Of a DNA stretch of 64,000 nt, positions 33,916-44,934 are shown in pieces (the first letter of the stretch is position 1; every line of letters starts with the position of its first letter). The notes below the pieces were generated by a model. The model had not been told where the DNA came from and made no database searches. It worked only from the letters and a program-made list of their open reading frames with translations. Made by a program: the position numbers and the translations under genes. The stretch is from Torymus aiolomorphi (lineage: Eukaryota > Arthropoda > Insecta > Hymenoptera > Torymidae). Where the stretch lies: contig CM070873.1 of assembly GCA_036365515.1 (NCBI GenBank), positions 218,538,876 to 218,602,875 of the forward strand, read 5' to 3'.

Positions 33916-35568
33916 TATATTGTTTGGGAAATATCAAGTTTTGAATTTCCCGCGGTTGCGCGACTGAGCGATAACTCAGCAGGCGGCCGCGCGATGGCAG
34001 CACTCAGCAGCTGTTCTCTGCGGAACAGCTGAATCGCTATACTGATTAGCCGGGTATGGCAAAAATCATGCTGTCTCTCTCATGCTTACACATGTAAATG
34101 AGAGAGACGGTGATTTGACTCACTTCCCGGGAACAACGAGGCGAGGAAGAAGACGGAAGTGCTCATTCAGTCTGTCGGTAAAATCCTGAACGGCGTGCTC
34201 GCCATGAGGCCGCATGGCCGCCTCTCACGGTATTCTCGCTCAATCTGGTCAAACTCTCGCTCTGAAACGGTCGGCCTCGTGGAGAGTTTCAGTGTACAAG
34301 TTCGGCAGCTCTCACACCGGATGGACTTAAGTGTGGCATTCTTGATCTTCTCAGGCTCCACTCCTGTAGCGGTGGGCCACGTGGAGATTCAGTGCGGACA
34401 TCCTCGGCAATTCTCATCGGATGGACTCAGGTGTGATCTTTCTCACTCTCTCCACATGGATGTCATGCGGCATCGGCTCACGCGGCTACGATCATACAGC
34501 AGCAGTTCTCACACGGTATAGTCGATTGCGTGCTTGCCACGAAATGCTTGGACTGCTCGTGTGGCATCTTCTAGTGCGGCAGTGATTCTCACACGGCGGT
34601 GATACTCAAGCGGCATCTTCTGCACTTTGGAGGCTGCTCTCAAGGAGGAGGCTTCACTAGTGTTCTCACACGGAAACTTCTCACACATGATACTCATGCG
34701 GCATTTTTCTCACCGGTGCTCGATGCGTTGAGCACACCACGAGGCAGCTTCTCACCCGGACCTTCTCATGTGGCAACTCCTTACGGCAGGGTTGTGTCGC
34801 AATGCGCAACCCAAGACGGCTTGCTGCATCTAGCTAGTAACGAGGCGACACATCTCAGCAACTGCTACGCCAAACTCAACAGGATTGCTGATATGGCCTC
34901 TCTCATCGGCTGCTTCGCATCCTCACACTCACCTCACCGGCTGTCTCACTTTAATCATCATGCTCAACATACGGCTCTTCTCAACTGCTCATCTTTGTTG
35001 CGGAATCACCATCACTCGACCAACTCATCAGCGTAAGGATTAATATAACCTCTACATATGAGAAGGTAACAACTCAATTACATGCGGCCATTTTATACAA
35101 GGGTGCGCTGCTATACGGAAAGCATAGCCACGCGGTATACTTAGGAAATACTCAGGCACGATTAGGTCAGTAATACCTAATCGTGTCTTCTCATTGAAAA
35201 CTCAACCACAATAAACTCAATAATAATTGATTGTGGTGTTTATTGCATGGTTACTCTCATCAGTGATTCGTAACGTGTAACTCAGCAAACTCACCCACAC
35301 TCACACAGTAAAACTCAGACACTCAAATTGTAACACTCATACACTCAATCAATTATTGTAACAGTCATACACTCAACTATTTAATTGTAACATCTCACAC
35401 ATTTTATACTTATTCTTGAAACAACTTTTATATCGACAATTATGTAATAGAGTTAATTTTATGGACAGTTTTATAATATATTGAAGTTTAATTGACTGAA
35501 GTGTTTGGCTCTCAAGTTATTTTGTAAACACCCACAGCATGTCCTCATTATAAATTATGGAATTCTCA

Positions 35569-35575
<7 letters not shown>
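33916..35575 (+). mobile_element. CTCA-word element (TTCTCACACGG words), 1.65 kb
   Basis: Bounded by AT tracts, with short inverted ends (TTGTTTGGGAAAT at 33919, complement of GAATTCTCAAAC near 35566). Inside, CTCACACGG, CTCACCCGG, CTCATGCGG, CTCATCGG, CTCACCGG and CTCAAGCGG recur every 20-70 bp from about 34215 to 34970; simpler ACTCA words continue to about 35400. Frames of 60-145 codons here translate the words and are not convincing genes. GC is much higher than in the flanks up to 35040. Confidence 0.6.

Positions 35576-35625
<50 letters not shown>
35573..35625. repeat. AT microsatellite
   Basis: About 50 bp of (AT)n closing the CTCA-word element. Confidence 0.97.
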
Positions 35626-35631
<6 letters not shown>

Positions 35632-35801
35632 ACTTATCTATGTATAAAAGTATGCTCATGCCATCAGCTGATTGAAATTCATATCTTTTTCTTTACCTAA
35701 TTATACGTATATTTAAAAATACCATATAGGACATACGATATTTTGAGGCTATTTTGTAGAGTCACAGTTTTGTTAGTGTTATATATATTGTTGTTATGTA
35801 T

Positions 35802-35868
35802 ACTTTCTCTTTCTTTCTCTTTCTTTCTTTCTTTCTTTCTCTCTTTCTCTCTCTCTCTCTCCCTCTCT
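35802..35868. repeat. TTTC / CT-rich microsatellite
   Basis: (TTTC)n grading into (CT)n and CCCTCT. The Ser/Phe/Leu-rich frame across it has no gene character. Confidence 0.93.
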
Positions 35869-36011
35869 TCGAGTATACATCATATTTATGTATAATATAT
35901 GATACTCATAGGAGCTTGTTGACCAATCATAACAGAGCAGCAGTCGGAACAAAACAGCTGATCGACGAGAGAAAAGAAGAAGAAGAAAAAATATATGTAT
36001 ATATAAATATA

Positions 36012-36225
36012 AATATATGAAATGCTAGTAATACAGACACTTTCCGGAATTGAAATAGACTTATGCAGACAGAGACCGACTTATGCAGACGTCAGCATAA
36101 ATAGAGAGATTATTTCTTTAGTCACGCAAGACTTGTGCAGACACTTGTATAAACGGTATTACACTGGTGCAGACGGGTCACGTGGTCTTATACATTGCTG
36201 TCAGTATAAGTCCATGTTCATATGA
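36012..36225 (+). mobile_element. Word-array element F (GACTTATGCAGAC words)
   Basis: GACTTATGCAGAC occurs twice before the core ATTATTTCTTTAGTCACG (36109-36126), and GACTTGTGCAGAC and CTGGTGCAGACG follow. It is closest to element D in word type, although 2.3 kb away and inverted. AT-rich repeats lie on both sides. Confidence 0.7.
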
Positions 36226-36299
36226 TTATATATATATATATGAGCGCTTGACAAAAATATTGAAATTAGGGTTTCTCATCACCTTAATGCTTTTATAAA

Positions 36300-36425
36300 A
36301 ACAGCAGGTCAGAGGCACTGTTGGAGGGATCATTGGGTGCATGGTCATCCGTTCATTGAAGTTAAGCAACATTCAGCGCAACTAATAAGTGGATGGGGGT
36401 GACCGCTTGGCCGTACCGACAAGGG
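36300..36425 (+). pseudogene. 5S rRNA-like sequence (pseudogene or 5S-derived SINE)
   Basis: TCATTGAAGTTAAGCAAC, ATTCAGCGC, ATGGGGGTGACCGCTTGG follow the order and spacing of the 5S rRNA interior, including the internal promoter region (box A-like AAGTTAAGCAAC and C-box-like GGATGGGGGTGACC). The first third is diverged (AGGCACTGTTGGAGGG) and the 3' end lacks a normal closing stem and T run, so a functional 5S gene is unlikely. Confidence 0.75.
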
Positions 36426-36535
36426 CTTTCTTCAAAGAAGTTTTTATTATTTTATAAAACATTCCCTTGCTATTTGGGTCAAGGTGTTACAATTATTCAT
36501 TAAAGTATTAAAAATAAGAGCTTCTTTATTGTTAT

Positions 36536-36750
36536 ATGACAAATTTTGTTTTATCACATGATTTATCACGTGTTAAACCACATGCCAAATCGGTTCGAAA
36601 AAATCAAGTAATTTATTACGTTATTAAACACGTGATTTAACATGTGAAAAAACGCGTGGTAAAACACATGATAAACTCCATGTTTTTTCACTTGTTAAAT
36701 CACGTGTTTAATCACGTGATTAATCACATAAATATTTTCAGTAGGGTATG
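36536..36750. repeat. CACGTG-word array with CAGTAGGG end
   Basis: TCACATGATTTATCACGTG, ACGTGATTTAACATGTG, AAATCACGTGTTTAATCACG and related words occur about ten times, many self-complementary. The right border TTTTCAGTAGGGT matches the outer ends of the palindrome at 52589-53815, which uses different words. Confidence 0.65.
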
Positions 36751-37394
36751 AATATGATTTTTCCTTCTTTGACATATAATAACTGCAAATTTTGATTTTG
36801 CTATTTCTCAAAGAAGAAAAATTGTATTTAGATGATTTAAAATGGATTCTATAGCAGATGACTAATACTCTATAATACTACTGATCAAATCCTTAAAAAA
36901 ATTGTTTGACGTTGCTATGAATACATCTAAAAACTGTTAAAATGACGATATCTTAAAGTCCTGCTGACCAATAACCAAAACTGAGGTCATATTCTGCCTC
37001 AATGGGCCAAAATAATAATAATCTATCTCCATCGTGCAAACCACTTCTTTACTTTGTGGGCTTGTGTTATTAATATTTTTATAGTCATGCAAGATTCTAT
37101 AAATAAAACAAAATATTTATGAAAAACGTACGATATAAATCGATAACACGATCCTTGTATTGTAACAGCAAAAAATTATAAATATTACAGATTATCAAGA
37201 TCATCGAAGATCGACGTGACTTTGATGGTGCAATCGAAAGTATACCTCCCATTTTTTACAATCTTGGTATATGCGTATTTTTTTTTGGTACATTAATTCA
37301 ACAAAATAAGGTAAAAGTATGGCAATATAATTATTTAAGATAAATTTTTTTAAGCTCACTTATAAATGCGAAAACAATTATTTTTTATTGTGTT
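36751..37394. other. AT-rich stretch, nothing recognised
   Basis: No frames, repeats or RNA genes could be supported between the two word-array elements. Confidence 0.4.
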
Positions 37395-37560
37395 TTAAGG
37401 GCTTGCATGAAAATATCATCATACGAGATCTCATATGAGATATCATATGAGATGTCATTTGCAATTTTATGTATTACGAGATCTCATAAGAGATCTCATA
37501 TATGATCTGATGTCCGAAATTCTCATATGAGATCTCATATGATATGTTCATGCAGGGGAT
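37395..37560. mobile_element. Small element filled with CATATGAGATCTC words
   Basis: Inverted ends CTTGCATGAAAATATC and GATATGTTCATGCAGGGG enclose six or so copies of GAGATCTCATATGAGAT variants. About 160 bp, with no coding capacity. The mostly palindromic words make the whole element able to fold. Confidence 0.65.
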
Positions 37561-37660
37561 TAACGGCAAGTTATTCGGGAGTAAAATTCAGTACCTGATA
37601 TTTTTTTTCAACATTGTATAGCATTAAAATAAATTGTTTACATATAATATATGTACATAC

Positions 37661-38551
37661 ACGGTGTCCCATTTTAAACAGACCACGCAAATATCTCGAA
37701 AAGTAAGGGAGATGGAAACAAACTTTGTATACAAAAGTTGTAGCGTTTGGACGGGGCCGACTGACGGTGACCATGACCATGACCTTGAGGTCAAGGATGA
37801 AGGTCATTTGAAGGTCAAATCGACTTTTTCAAATGGGAACTCCCACTTTTGACCTTGTAAATGGAAAGAGCGGAAAATTTTACGTTCAGATATGACCTTG
37901 GGTCTAGGTCATGGTCAAGGTCATGGTGAAGATCTAAATCAATCAATGCATCCGTTCATTCCGTAAACTTTGCAAACTAGAAAAAAACATTAAATACAAA
38001 ATTTGTATGGTTTGGAGAGGGCCAACTTATAGTGACCTTGACCATGACCTTGAAGTCAAGGATGAAGGTCATTTGAAGATCAAATCGATTTTTTCAAATG
38101 GGAACTCCCACTTTTGACCTCGCAAATGGAAAGAGCGGGAAATTTTACGTTCAGATGTGACCTTGGGTCATGGTCACGGTCAAGGTCCCATCAGTTGGCC
38201 CCCTCCGAATTATACAAATTTTGTATTTAATGTTTTTTTCTACTTTGCAAAGTTTTCGGAATGTACGGATGCATTGATTGATTTAGATCTTCACCATGAC
38301 CTTGACCATGACCTTGACCGAAGGTCATATATGAACGTAAAATTTTCCGCTCTTTTTATTTACGAGGTCAAAAGTGGGAGTTCCTATTTAAAAAAATCGA
38401 TTTCACCTTCAAATGACATTCATCCTTGACCTCAAGGTCATGGTCAAAGTCACCGTCAGTTGGCCCCCTCCGAACCCTACAACTTTTGTATACAAAGTTT
38501 TTTTCCATCTCCCTTTAAGATATATTTGCGTGGTCTGTTTAAAATGGGACA

Positions 38552-38553
<2 letters not shown>
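37661..38553. mobile_element. GACCTTG-word element, copy 1
   Basis: Terminal inverted repeats CACGGTGTCCCATTTTAAAC and its complement enclose about 890 bp in which GACCTTGACCATGACC / GGTCATGGTCAAGGTC words recur in both directions, beside repeated blocks such as GGGAACTCCCACTTTTGACC. CA or TA microsatellite lies on both sides. The 70-110-codon frames inside are translations of the words and have no domain. Confidence 0.8.

Positions 38554-38646
<93 letters not shown>
38554..38646. repeat. GT then AT microsatellite
   Basis: (GT)n of about 67 bp followed by (AT)n, between a GACCTTG-word element and a Helitron 3' end. Confidence 0.97.
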
Positions 38647-38692
38647 CTAGGGGGAGTGCCCCCCTACTCGCTCCGCTCGTCAACCCCCGACG
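38647..38692 (-). mobile_element. Helitron 3' end (hairpin + CTAG)
   Basis: On the minus strand GACGAGCGGAGCGAGTAGGG is followed by a GC hairpin and CTAG (38650-38647), then T of the microsatellite. CTAG next to T fits the Helitron rule of a CTRR 3' end inserted at A/T. Shared with 41145, 52358 and 54539. Confidence 0.65.
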
Positions 38693-38759
38693 ACGATAAA
38701 TGTTCATATAAGGACGTATATAGACACGTATGAAGATGACATACAAAAGTATTATATAT

Positions 38760-39520
38760 ATCCATGCTTATTCCCTTTATAATAAAATATTCCAATGAGA
38801 GAAAGCCTTTGACTATTAACACTCTTTTCAACAATCTATAACAGTGAAAACTATTCTTTTGTTTATACCTATTCCCTTTATATTACAAATAATCGTTTAA
38901 GGAATAGCTTAAGGGAGTTCTCTCGATTTTGAATCAGAACAAAATTTGAAGAACTGGTTAGTACCTCTGTCTCTTCGACTCTGTCTCAATGTCTCTGTCT
39001 CTCCAACTCTGTCTCTTCGTTTCAACCTCCACGTATCCATCTCCACGTCTCTGTCTCTCCGACTTTACCTCTATGTCTCTGTCTCTCCGACTCTGTCTTT
39101 ACGTCTCTGTCTCTATGCATTTGTCTATCTCTACGTCTCTGTCTCTTCGTCTTTGCCTCTATGTCTCTGTCTCTCCGACTCGGTCTCTATGACTTTGTTT
39201 CTGCTAGCCTGACTCTACGTCTCTGTCTCTACGTCTCTGTCTATACATCCCTGTCTCTACGTCTCTGTCTCTTCGAATCTGTCCTTACGTACCTATTCCC
39301 TTTATTAAAAGAAATATATCAAAGTATAAATCCAACGCGTCTATGAATAGTACCTCCATAGTGACGTGGAAAACTATTCTTTTGCTTATGCTTATTCCCT
39401 TTATAATAAAATATGCTAGTGAGAGGAAGCCTTTGACTATTAACACTCTTTTTTTCTTTTAATAAAGGGAACAATCTATAAAAGTGAAAACTATTCTTTT
39501 GTTTATACCTATTCCCTTTA
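38760..39520. repeat. Direct repeats and CT-rich word array (GTCTCTACGT)
   Basis: GAAAACTATTCTTTTG...TATTCCCTTTATA blocks occur near 38846, 39368 and 39485. Between them, 38960-39290 is built of CTCTGTCTCTACGT / CTCTCCGACTCT words about 12 bp long. Ser/Leu/Val-rich frames in all phases reflect the repeat, not genes. Confidence 0.75.
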
Positions 39521-39529
39521 TTAAAAGAA

Positions 39530-39750
39530 AATCGAGGGGAACGATGTTGGGAATTGAGGGGGTGAATTGAGGGGGGGCTGAGGGGGGGTATGAGGGGGAA
39601 ATTGGGGGAGGGGACGAGGGGGCGAGGGGGAATTGAGGGGCCTTTGGAAAGTCTAAAACTCATATATAGAGACGTATTCTAATGGTGTTTTGAGGTGGTG
39701 AGGGATAGTGAGGGGGGATGAGGGGGGCGAGGGGGCGAGGGGGCTGATCG
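39530..39750. repeat. G-rich tract (GAGGGGG words)
   Basis: GAGGGGGCGAGGGGGAATTG and related words give more than ten runs of four or more G on the plus strand, so G-quadruplex formation is plausible. No coding potential. Confidence 0.85.
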
Positions 39751-39803
39751 GTCAGTTTTCTGAAACAACTATATAATATAGGAAGATATATATATATATA
39801 TAT

Positions 39804-41114
39804 ACACGGTGTCCCATTTTAAACAGACCACGCAAATATCTCGAAAACTAAGGGAGATGGAAAAAAACTTTGAATACAAAAGTTGTAGGGTTCAGAGTGG
39901 GCCAACTGATAGTAACTTTGATCATAACCTTGAGGTCAAGGATCAAGATCATTTGAAGGTCAAATCGATTTTTTTATATGGGAACCCCTCACTTTTGACC
40001 TCGTAAATGGAAAAAGCGGAAAATTTTACATTCAGATATGACCTTTGGTCAAGGTCATGGTCAAAGTTATGGTCAGTTTCCGGCAAGTTAAGCCAAGGTC
40101 GGGGATGACCTGACCAGTCAAGGCAAGGATAGGGATGATCCGGCCAGTTAAGGCAAGGTCAAGGATAGAAAGAGCGGAAGATTTTACGTTGAGATATGAG
40201 CTTGGGTCAAGGTCATGGTCAAAATCCAAATCAATCAATGCATCCAAACGAATCGATTAAAAGAAAGTAGCCATGTGCGGATTTCTTTAACATCACTGTG
40301 GGATAGAGAGGACGGTTACTTTCCCCGGTAATTTTGACCCCAAAATGATATAGTAAGGTCATTTTAAGGTCAAATAGTATCTCTTCATGAAAATTGATAT
40401 TTTTAATCAAGAATATGGAGAACAGGTAACAATTCTAATAGTGCCGAGTAGGTGCGACCGTCAATTACCACACATGACTAGCACCAAGCTGGTGTAACCT
40501 TCAATCACCTCAATGACCAGTGCTAATTGTCAATGTCTCTCAAATATTTAAAACACCATTTATATTGCCTTAACTTGCCAGAAACTGACCAAAACTTTGA
40601 CCATGACTTCGACCCAAGGTCATATCTGAATGTAAAATTACGCGCTTTTTCCATTTACGAGGTCAAAAGTGGGGGTTCCCGTTTAAAAAAATCGATTTGA
40701 CGTTCAAATGACATCATCCATGACCTTAACGTCATGGTCAAGGTCACCACCACTTTGTCTCTCTGAACATGCAACTTCTGTATTTAAAACTTTTTCTCGT
40801 ATGCGTAATTTTCGAAATTTTTGTATACGTTGATTGATTTGGATTTTGACCATGACCTTGACAATAACCTTGATATAAGGACATATCTGAACGTAAAATT
40901 GTCTGCTCTTTCCATTTACGAGGTCAAAAGTGGGAGTTTCCAAATAAAAAAATCGTTTTGACCGTCAAATGAGCTTGATCCTTGACCTCAAGGTTATGAT
41001 CAACGTTACCATCAGTTGGCCCCCTCTGAACCCTATAATTTTTGTATTCAAAGTTTTTTTCCATCTCCCTTACTTTTCGAGATATTTGCTTGGTGGTTTT
41101 GAAATGAGACACCC
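39804..41114. mobile_element. GACCTTG-word element, copy 2
   Basis: Same left terminus (CACGGTGTCCCATTTTAAAC); the right terminus is more diverged (GGTTTTGAAATGAGACACCCTG). The interior has the same word blocks plus extra sequence at about 40260-40560. A CA/TA microsatellite and a Helitron end follow it, exactly as for copy 1. Confidence 0.8.
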
Positions 41115-41144
41115 TGTATATATACACAAACACACATACACACA

Positions 41145-41186
41145 CTAGGAGGGTACCCCCCCTACTCGTTCCGCTCGTCAACCCCC
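41145..41186 (-). mobile_element. Helitron 3' end (hairpin + CTAG)
   Basis: Same end structure: minus-strand GACGAGCGGAACGAGTAGGG, hairpin around GGTACC, and CTAG at 41148-41145, inserted in a CA microsatellite after a GACCTTG-word element. Confidence 0.65.
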
Positions 41187-41249
41187 CACCTTTGTCAAAA
41201 AATAAGTAACATTCTTGGTTTCAAGGCGAGTTGTAATAGATATGTTTTG

Positions 41250-41345
41250 TGTAATAAATAAAATAAAATACCAATATGATGTGTTGTATGAAGTGCATAT
41301 ATAATCAAATTTTATTGATAACAAATAACATAGTGATTAAAAAAT
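41250..41345. repeat. Inverted repeat partner of 44655-44770
   Basis: The sequence around ATGAAGTGCATATATAATCA and TTGATAACAAATAACATAGT is mirrored at 44655-44770 (TTATTTGTTATCAATAAAAT). The pair encloses about 3.3 kb and may mark the ends of one larger element. Confidence 0.7.
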
Positions 41346-41614
41346 GGTAGACTGCAAATCGTCGGGCCCGCCAAGTATGTGTGGGAGATCTGAGGACCAC
41401 CCCTGCTAGAGCAGCTCTAGACTTCTCTTTTCCTCCCAAGGTGCGTAATATTATAGAAAGTTCAAAATTGAGAAAGAATCATGAAAAATAGTGATGTGTT
41501 GCTAACTACGTAATTTTTTTATATAGGCTTTGACTTTTCGTAAATATCTAAAAAAATTCTTATGAATTTTAGAAATAAAGAGAAGGCATTATAGTTATAT
41601 AATTAAAATAATTT

Positions 41615-41775
41615 TCGCCCACACGGGCGTAAAGTGCGTAGGTTCTATAAAGTTTTGTAAGAGTATATGAGCTATTGGGCCTCTTGGACGCTAAGTAGTA
41701 TTTTATGCCCACTGGCTGAATAATTTTGAAGTTACAATGTGGGCGTAAAATGTAATTTTACACGCTAGATACGAA
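41615..41775. repeat. GGGCGTAAAATG-word array
   Basis: ACGGGCGTAAAGTGCG, TATTTTATGCCCAC, GTGGGCGTAAAATG and ATTTTACACGC are forward and inverted forms of one word over 160 bp. Confidence 0.5.
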
Positions 41776-42109
41776 AAGTTCTATTATGTCAGTCAAGTTA
41801 ACTTATGGCCGGTACTTGACTACAATAAATTGATTTCAGTACTTTCTTGTGTTTAATTTGTATAGCTCAGAAAGATGAACAAATTTGAATATATTTCTGA
41901 GAACAGTCATACAGTAGTTTCCGAGAGTTATTTGCATTACTTGACTATCGACAATTGATTTCACAACTTTCGTTTGTTTGATTTGCAGTGAACAATTTGA
42001 ATGTACTTACTTACATATAATTTGTTCAGCATACAATGACTCAGAGAATTAAGACTTTTTCATTCGTATTTATTTGATTTCTTTTACAAAATCATAAATA
42101 TTATTATTT

Positions 42110-42740
42110 TATAGATTATTTGTACAGTCATGAAAAAAATTATTACCATTTGTAGAGAGTGCTTATTGAATAGATGAGATTCGAAGAAATAAAAGGACTA
42201 GACAAATTGTGTTGTTTTTTATAGATTATCCAGAAAAAACGTGTATACTTGCCTTATTTTATACTTTCGTAGAAAGTTTTACATTAGCAATATTATTATT
42301 TCTACAGTCATGAAAAAAATTATTACTATTTGTAAAGAGTGCTTATTGAATAGAAGAGAGTAGAAGAATTAAGAAGACTAGACAAATTATGTTGTTATAG
42401 AATGTACTTAAAAAATTAGCTTTTAAAAAACGTGTTGATTGTTTTAAAAAAAATATTTAAGCTCTCATTAAAGTTTTTGGTACTCAGGTTAACGGATGTT
42501 GAGAGGGAGGGAGGGAGAGAGAGAGTGGGGTGGGAAGGAGAAGGAGGGAGAGAGTTTATACAGTCATAAAAAAAATTATTACCATTTGTAGAGAGTCCTT
42601 ATTGAATAGATGAGACTAAAAGAAATAAAAGGACTAGACAAATTGTGTTGTTAGAATTTAATGTACTTAAAAAATAGCTTTTAAAAAACGTGTTGATTGT
42701 TTTAAAAATATATTTAAGCTCTCATTAAAGTTTTTGATAC
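42110..42740. repeat. Three diverged direct repeats
   Basis: CAGTCATGAAAAAAATTATT ... TTGTAGAGAGTGCTTATTGAA ... GACTAGACAAATT recurs from about 42125, 42306 and 42560. GA-rich tracts lie at 42500-42555. Confidence 0.8.
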
Positions 42741-42756
42741 TCAGTTTCACGGAAGT

Positions 42757-42758
42757 TG

Positions 42759-42834
<76 letters not shown>
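42757..42834. repeat. GA microsatellite
   Basis: (GA)n of about 75 bp. The Ser-Leu repeat frame on the minus strand is its translation. Confidence 0.97.
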
Positions 42835-42838
<4 letters not shown>

Positions 42839-42849
42839 AGGGAGGGAGG

Positions 42850-43470
42850 GCGGGAGAGACTAATACTTGTCTTAGTTTAAACTTTTGTAAAATGTTTTTT
42901 AGATATATTTCACAACTTTTTAAGAGAAAATAATAATTACACAGCGTGATAACATTATGAGGGTTTATTATAGCATAGTATATTTTTAATATCATTAGTA
43001 AATGATAGTATTGTTATTCACAAAAGTTTTAAATTTGAATGTTTCTTCAAGGAGCTGGAAAAATGATTACATTAGTAAAATTTTTTGAAATAATATAATC
43101 AAACGCGTATATTCTTAGGTATGATGATAATTTAACAATACTATTAATTATTGTAAAGTCATATGAAAATATCATTCTTTTTATGTTTTCAGTTTGCAGG
43201 AAAAACTTATATACATACCTTATTTTATACTTTCATAGATTATTATTAAGAAGATAAATTACATAAATACTAAAGGGATCGATATCTTTTTGAACAAATT
43301 AGATCTTAAAACGAAGCTTTTAGTTCATATTTTTATAATTTTTTTTCAGAGCATATTATAAGTATTTTCATTTTTTTGGACTAGAAATTGATTAGTAAAG
43401 CCTTAAATTAGTTCTACTATAAGACTGCTATATGATAATATCATTAATTATTTTTGTAGCTTCGCAATTA
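42850..43470. other. AT-rich stretch, nothing recognised
   Basis: No coding frame, RNA gene or clear repeat found. Confidence 0.4.
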
Positions 43471-43479
43471 ATTATTGGC

Positions 43480-43990
43480 ACCATGAGCCAATAATTAATT
43501 ATATTATTCTCAACACTTGGATTTGTTGAAATTATCACTAGAACCCGGTCAAAAATATCCAGCTAGGAAACCCAGTTGGATCTATGTCACATGGGAAATC
43601 CAGCTGGATCCGGGTGGATTTATACAGATTTCAGTAGATTGGATTAGACCACTTGTATTAATAACTCATCATTGCTACACGACTTGTAAAATGTGAGAAA
43701 AAAAGCTTTCTCGATATTCTTTTATAGTAGAGATATAAATTCTTGAAATTATTATTGAAACTACTTAAATTAATAACCCATCATTGCCACACATAATCTT
43801 GTAAAATTAAAAATGCAACCAGTTTCTGAACTAAGAATCACTGAGAATAAAAGATTTCTTGACATTCTTGTATAGATAAAACTTTTTGAAATTATTATCT
43901 GAATCTTGTCTAGAAAAATATTTACTAAGAACTCTGAAACATTTTGACGTCTCCCATGGTGAGAAATCATATATTAGATTAACTGAGCAC
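43480..43990. repeat. Diverged copy of the 260-bp repeats of 20830-21340
   Basis: ATTATTCTCAACACTTGGATTTGTTGAAATT, read here in part, matches 20880 onward, as do later blocks (AAGAATCACTGAGA, GAAACATTTTGACGTCTCCC). Relative to that copy an extra 125 bp lies at 43532-43656. Confidence 0.7.
43532..43656. repeat. CCAGCTGGATC-word insertion
   Basis: TATCCAGCTAGGAAACCCAG, TTGGATC and AAATCCAGCTGGATCCGGG are forward/inverted forms of one word. The homologous site at 20910 lacks it, so this is an occupied site compared with an empty one. Confidence 0.5.
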
Positions 43991-44189
43991 TTTTATTCGT
44001 TGAAATTTTCACAATAACATATCATTTTTACTTTTTTCAGTATTCCCATGTTGATTAGGTATAATCTTTTTATTGGCACTTGAATAAATATGTAGAACAG
44101 CACAGCACTGATATCGACTAAGTTTTTTGAAGATGACAGATGCTTTTTAAACCAAGGCTCAGACCAATATTTCAAATCAGCATCACAAA

Positions 44190-44650
44190 TTATATTGTAT
44201 ATTTATAACCTCACATGTCACTCAGCAATATTTTCTTCTATGCAAAAACTTATTATGAAAATTATGAGCCTCATAATACATAATTATTCAATAAACACTT
44301 GTTCTATTCTCAAAACATTTGAAACTCATTTTTAATATAAGTTGTAAAATTTGATTATAAACACTTCATGTAACACGTCATACTATATTTTATTTATTAT
44401 TACACAAAACACTGCAAATTATATTGTATATTTATAACCTCGTGTATCACTGAGCAATATTTTCTTCTCTGCAAAAGCGTATTATGAAGTTGATGAACCT
44501 CATAACACGTAATTACTTATACATACTTATAGTAATACATACTTGAGCTATTTTCAAAACATTTCAAACTGATTTTAAGTAGAAGTTTTAAAATTTGATA
44601 TAATACTTCATGCAACACATTTTACCGGTATTTTATTTTTTTATATTACG
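44190..44650. repeat. 220-bp direct repeat pair
   Basis: AAATTATATTGTATATTTAT ... GAGCAATATTTTCTTCT ... CACTTCATG...ACA occurs from about 44187 and again from about 44413. The minus frame at 43993-44175 beside it is not recognisable. Confidence 0.7.
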
Positions 44651-44654
44651 CAAA

Positions 44655-44770
44655 ATACTGATTAGATGCCATTTTTTAATCACTATGTTATTTGTTATCA
44701 ATAAAATTTGATTATATATGCACTTCATGTAACACATCATATTGGTATTTTATTTTATTTATTACACAAA
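44655..44770. repeat. Inverted repeat partner of 41250-41345
   Basis: See 41250-41345. Together they bracket the GA-rich and 260-bp repeat regions. Confidence 0.7.
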
Positions 44771-44934
44771 ACACTGATTAGATCTCATTTTCTAATAATC
44801 ACAACATTTATATTATCAATATAATTTTCAACTAGATAGACGATCTATGAAAATCACAATTTTCTTTTCTTATTTTGAAAAACTTACTTCAAAACATAAT
44901 ACTTCTTTCGTACTTTGAGTCCAATACTGTCTAA

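Noticed and set aside
34159..35036. 120- and 145-codon frames in the CTCA-word block
   Set aside because: Open because of GC-rich repeated words; no start context, domain or splice support.
36300..36425. Functional 5S rRNA gene
   Set aside because: The first third is diverged and no terminal stem or T-run terminator is found.
38946..39212. Ser/Leu/Val-rich frames in two phases (88 and 67 codons)
   Set aside because: Both come from the 12-bp CTCTGTCTCTACGT words; protein-like appearance is a repeat effect.
42747..42995. 82-codon minus frame with Ser-Leu repeats
   Set aside because: Translation of the GA microsatellite.
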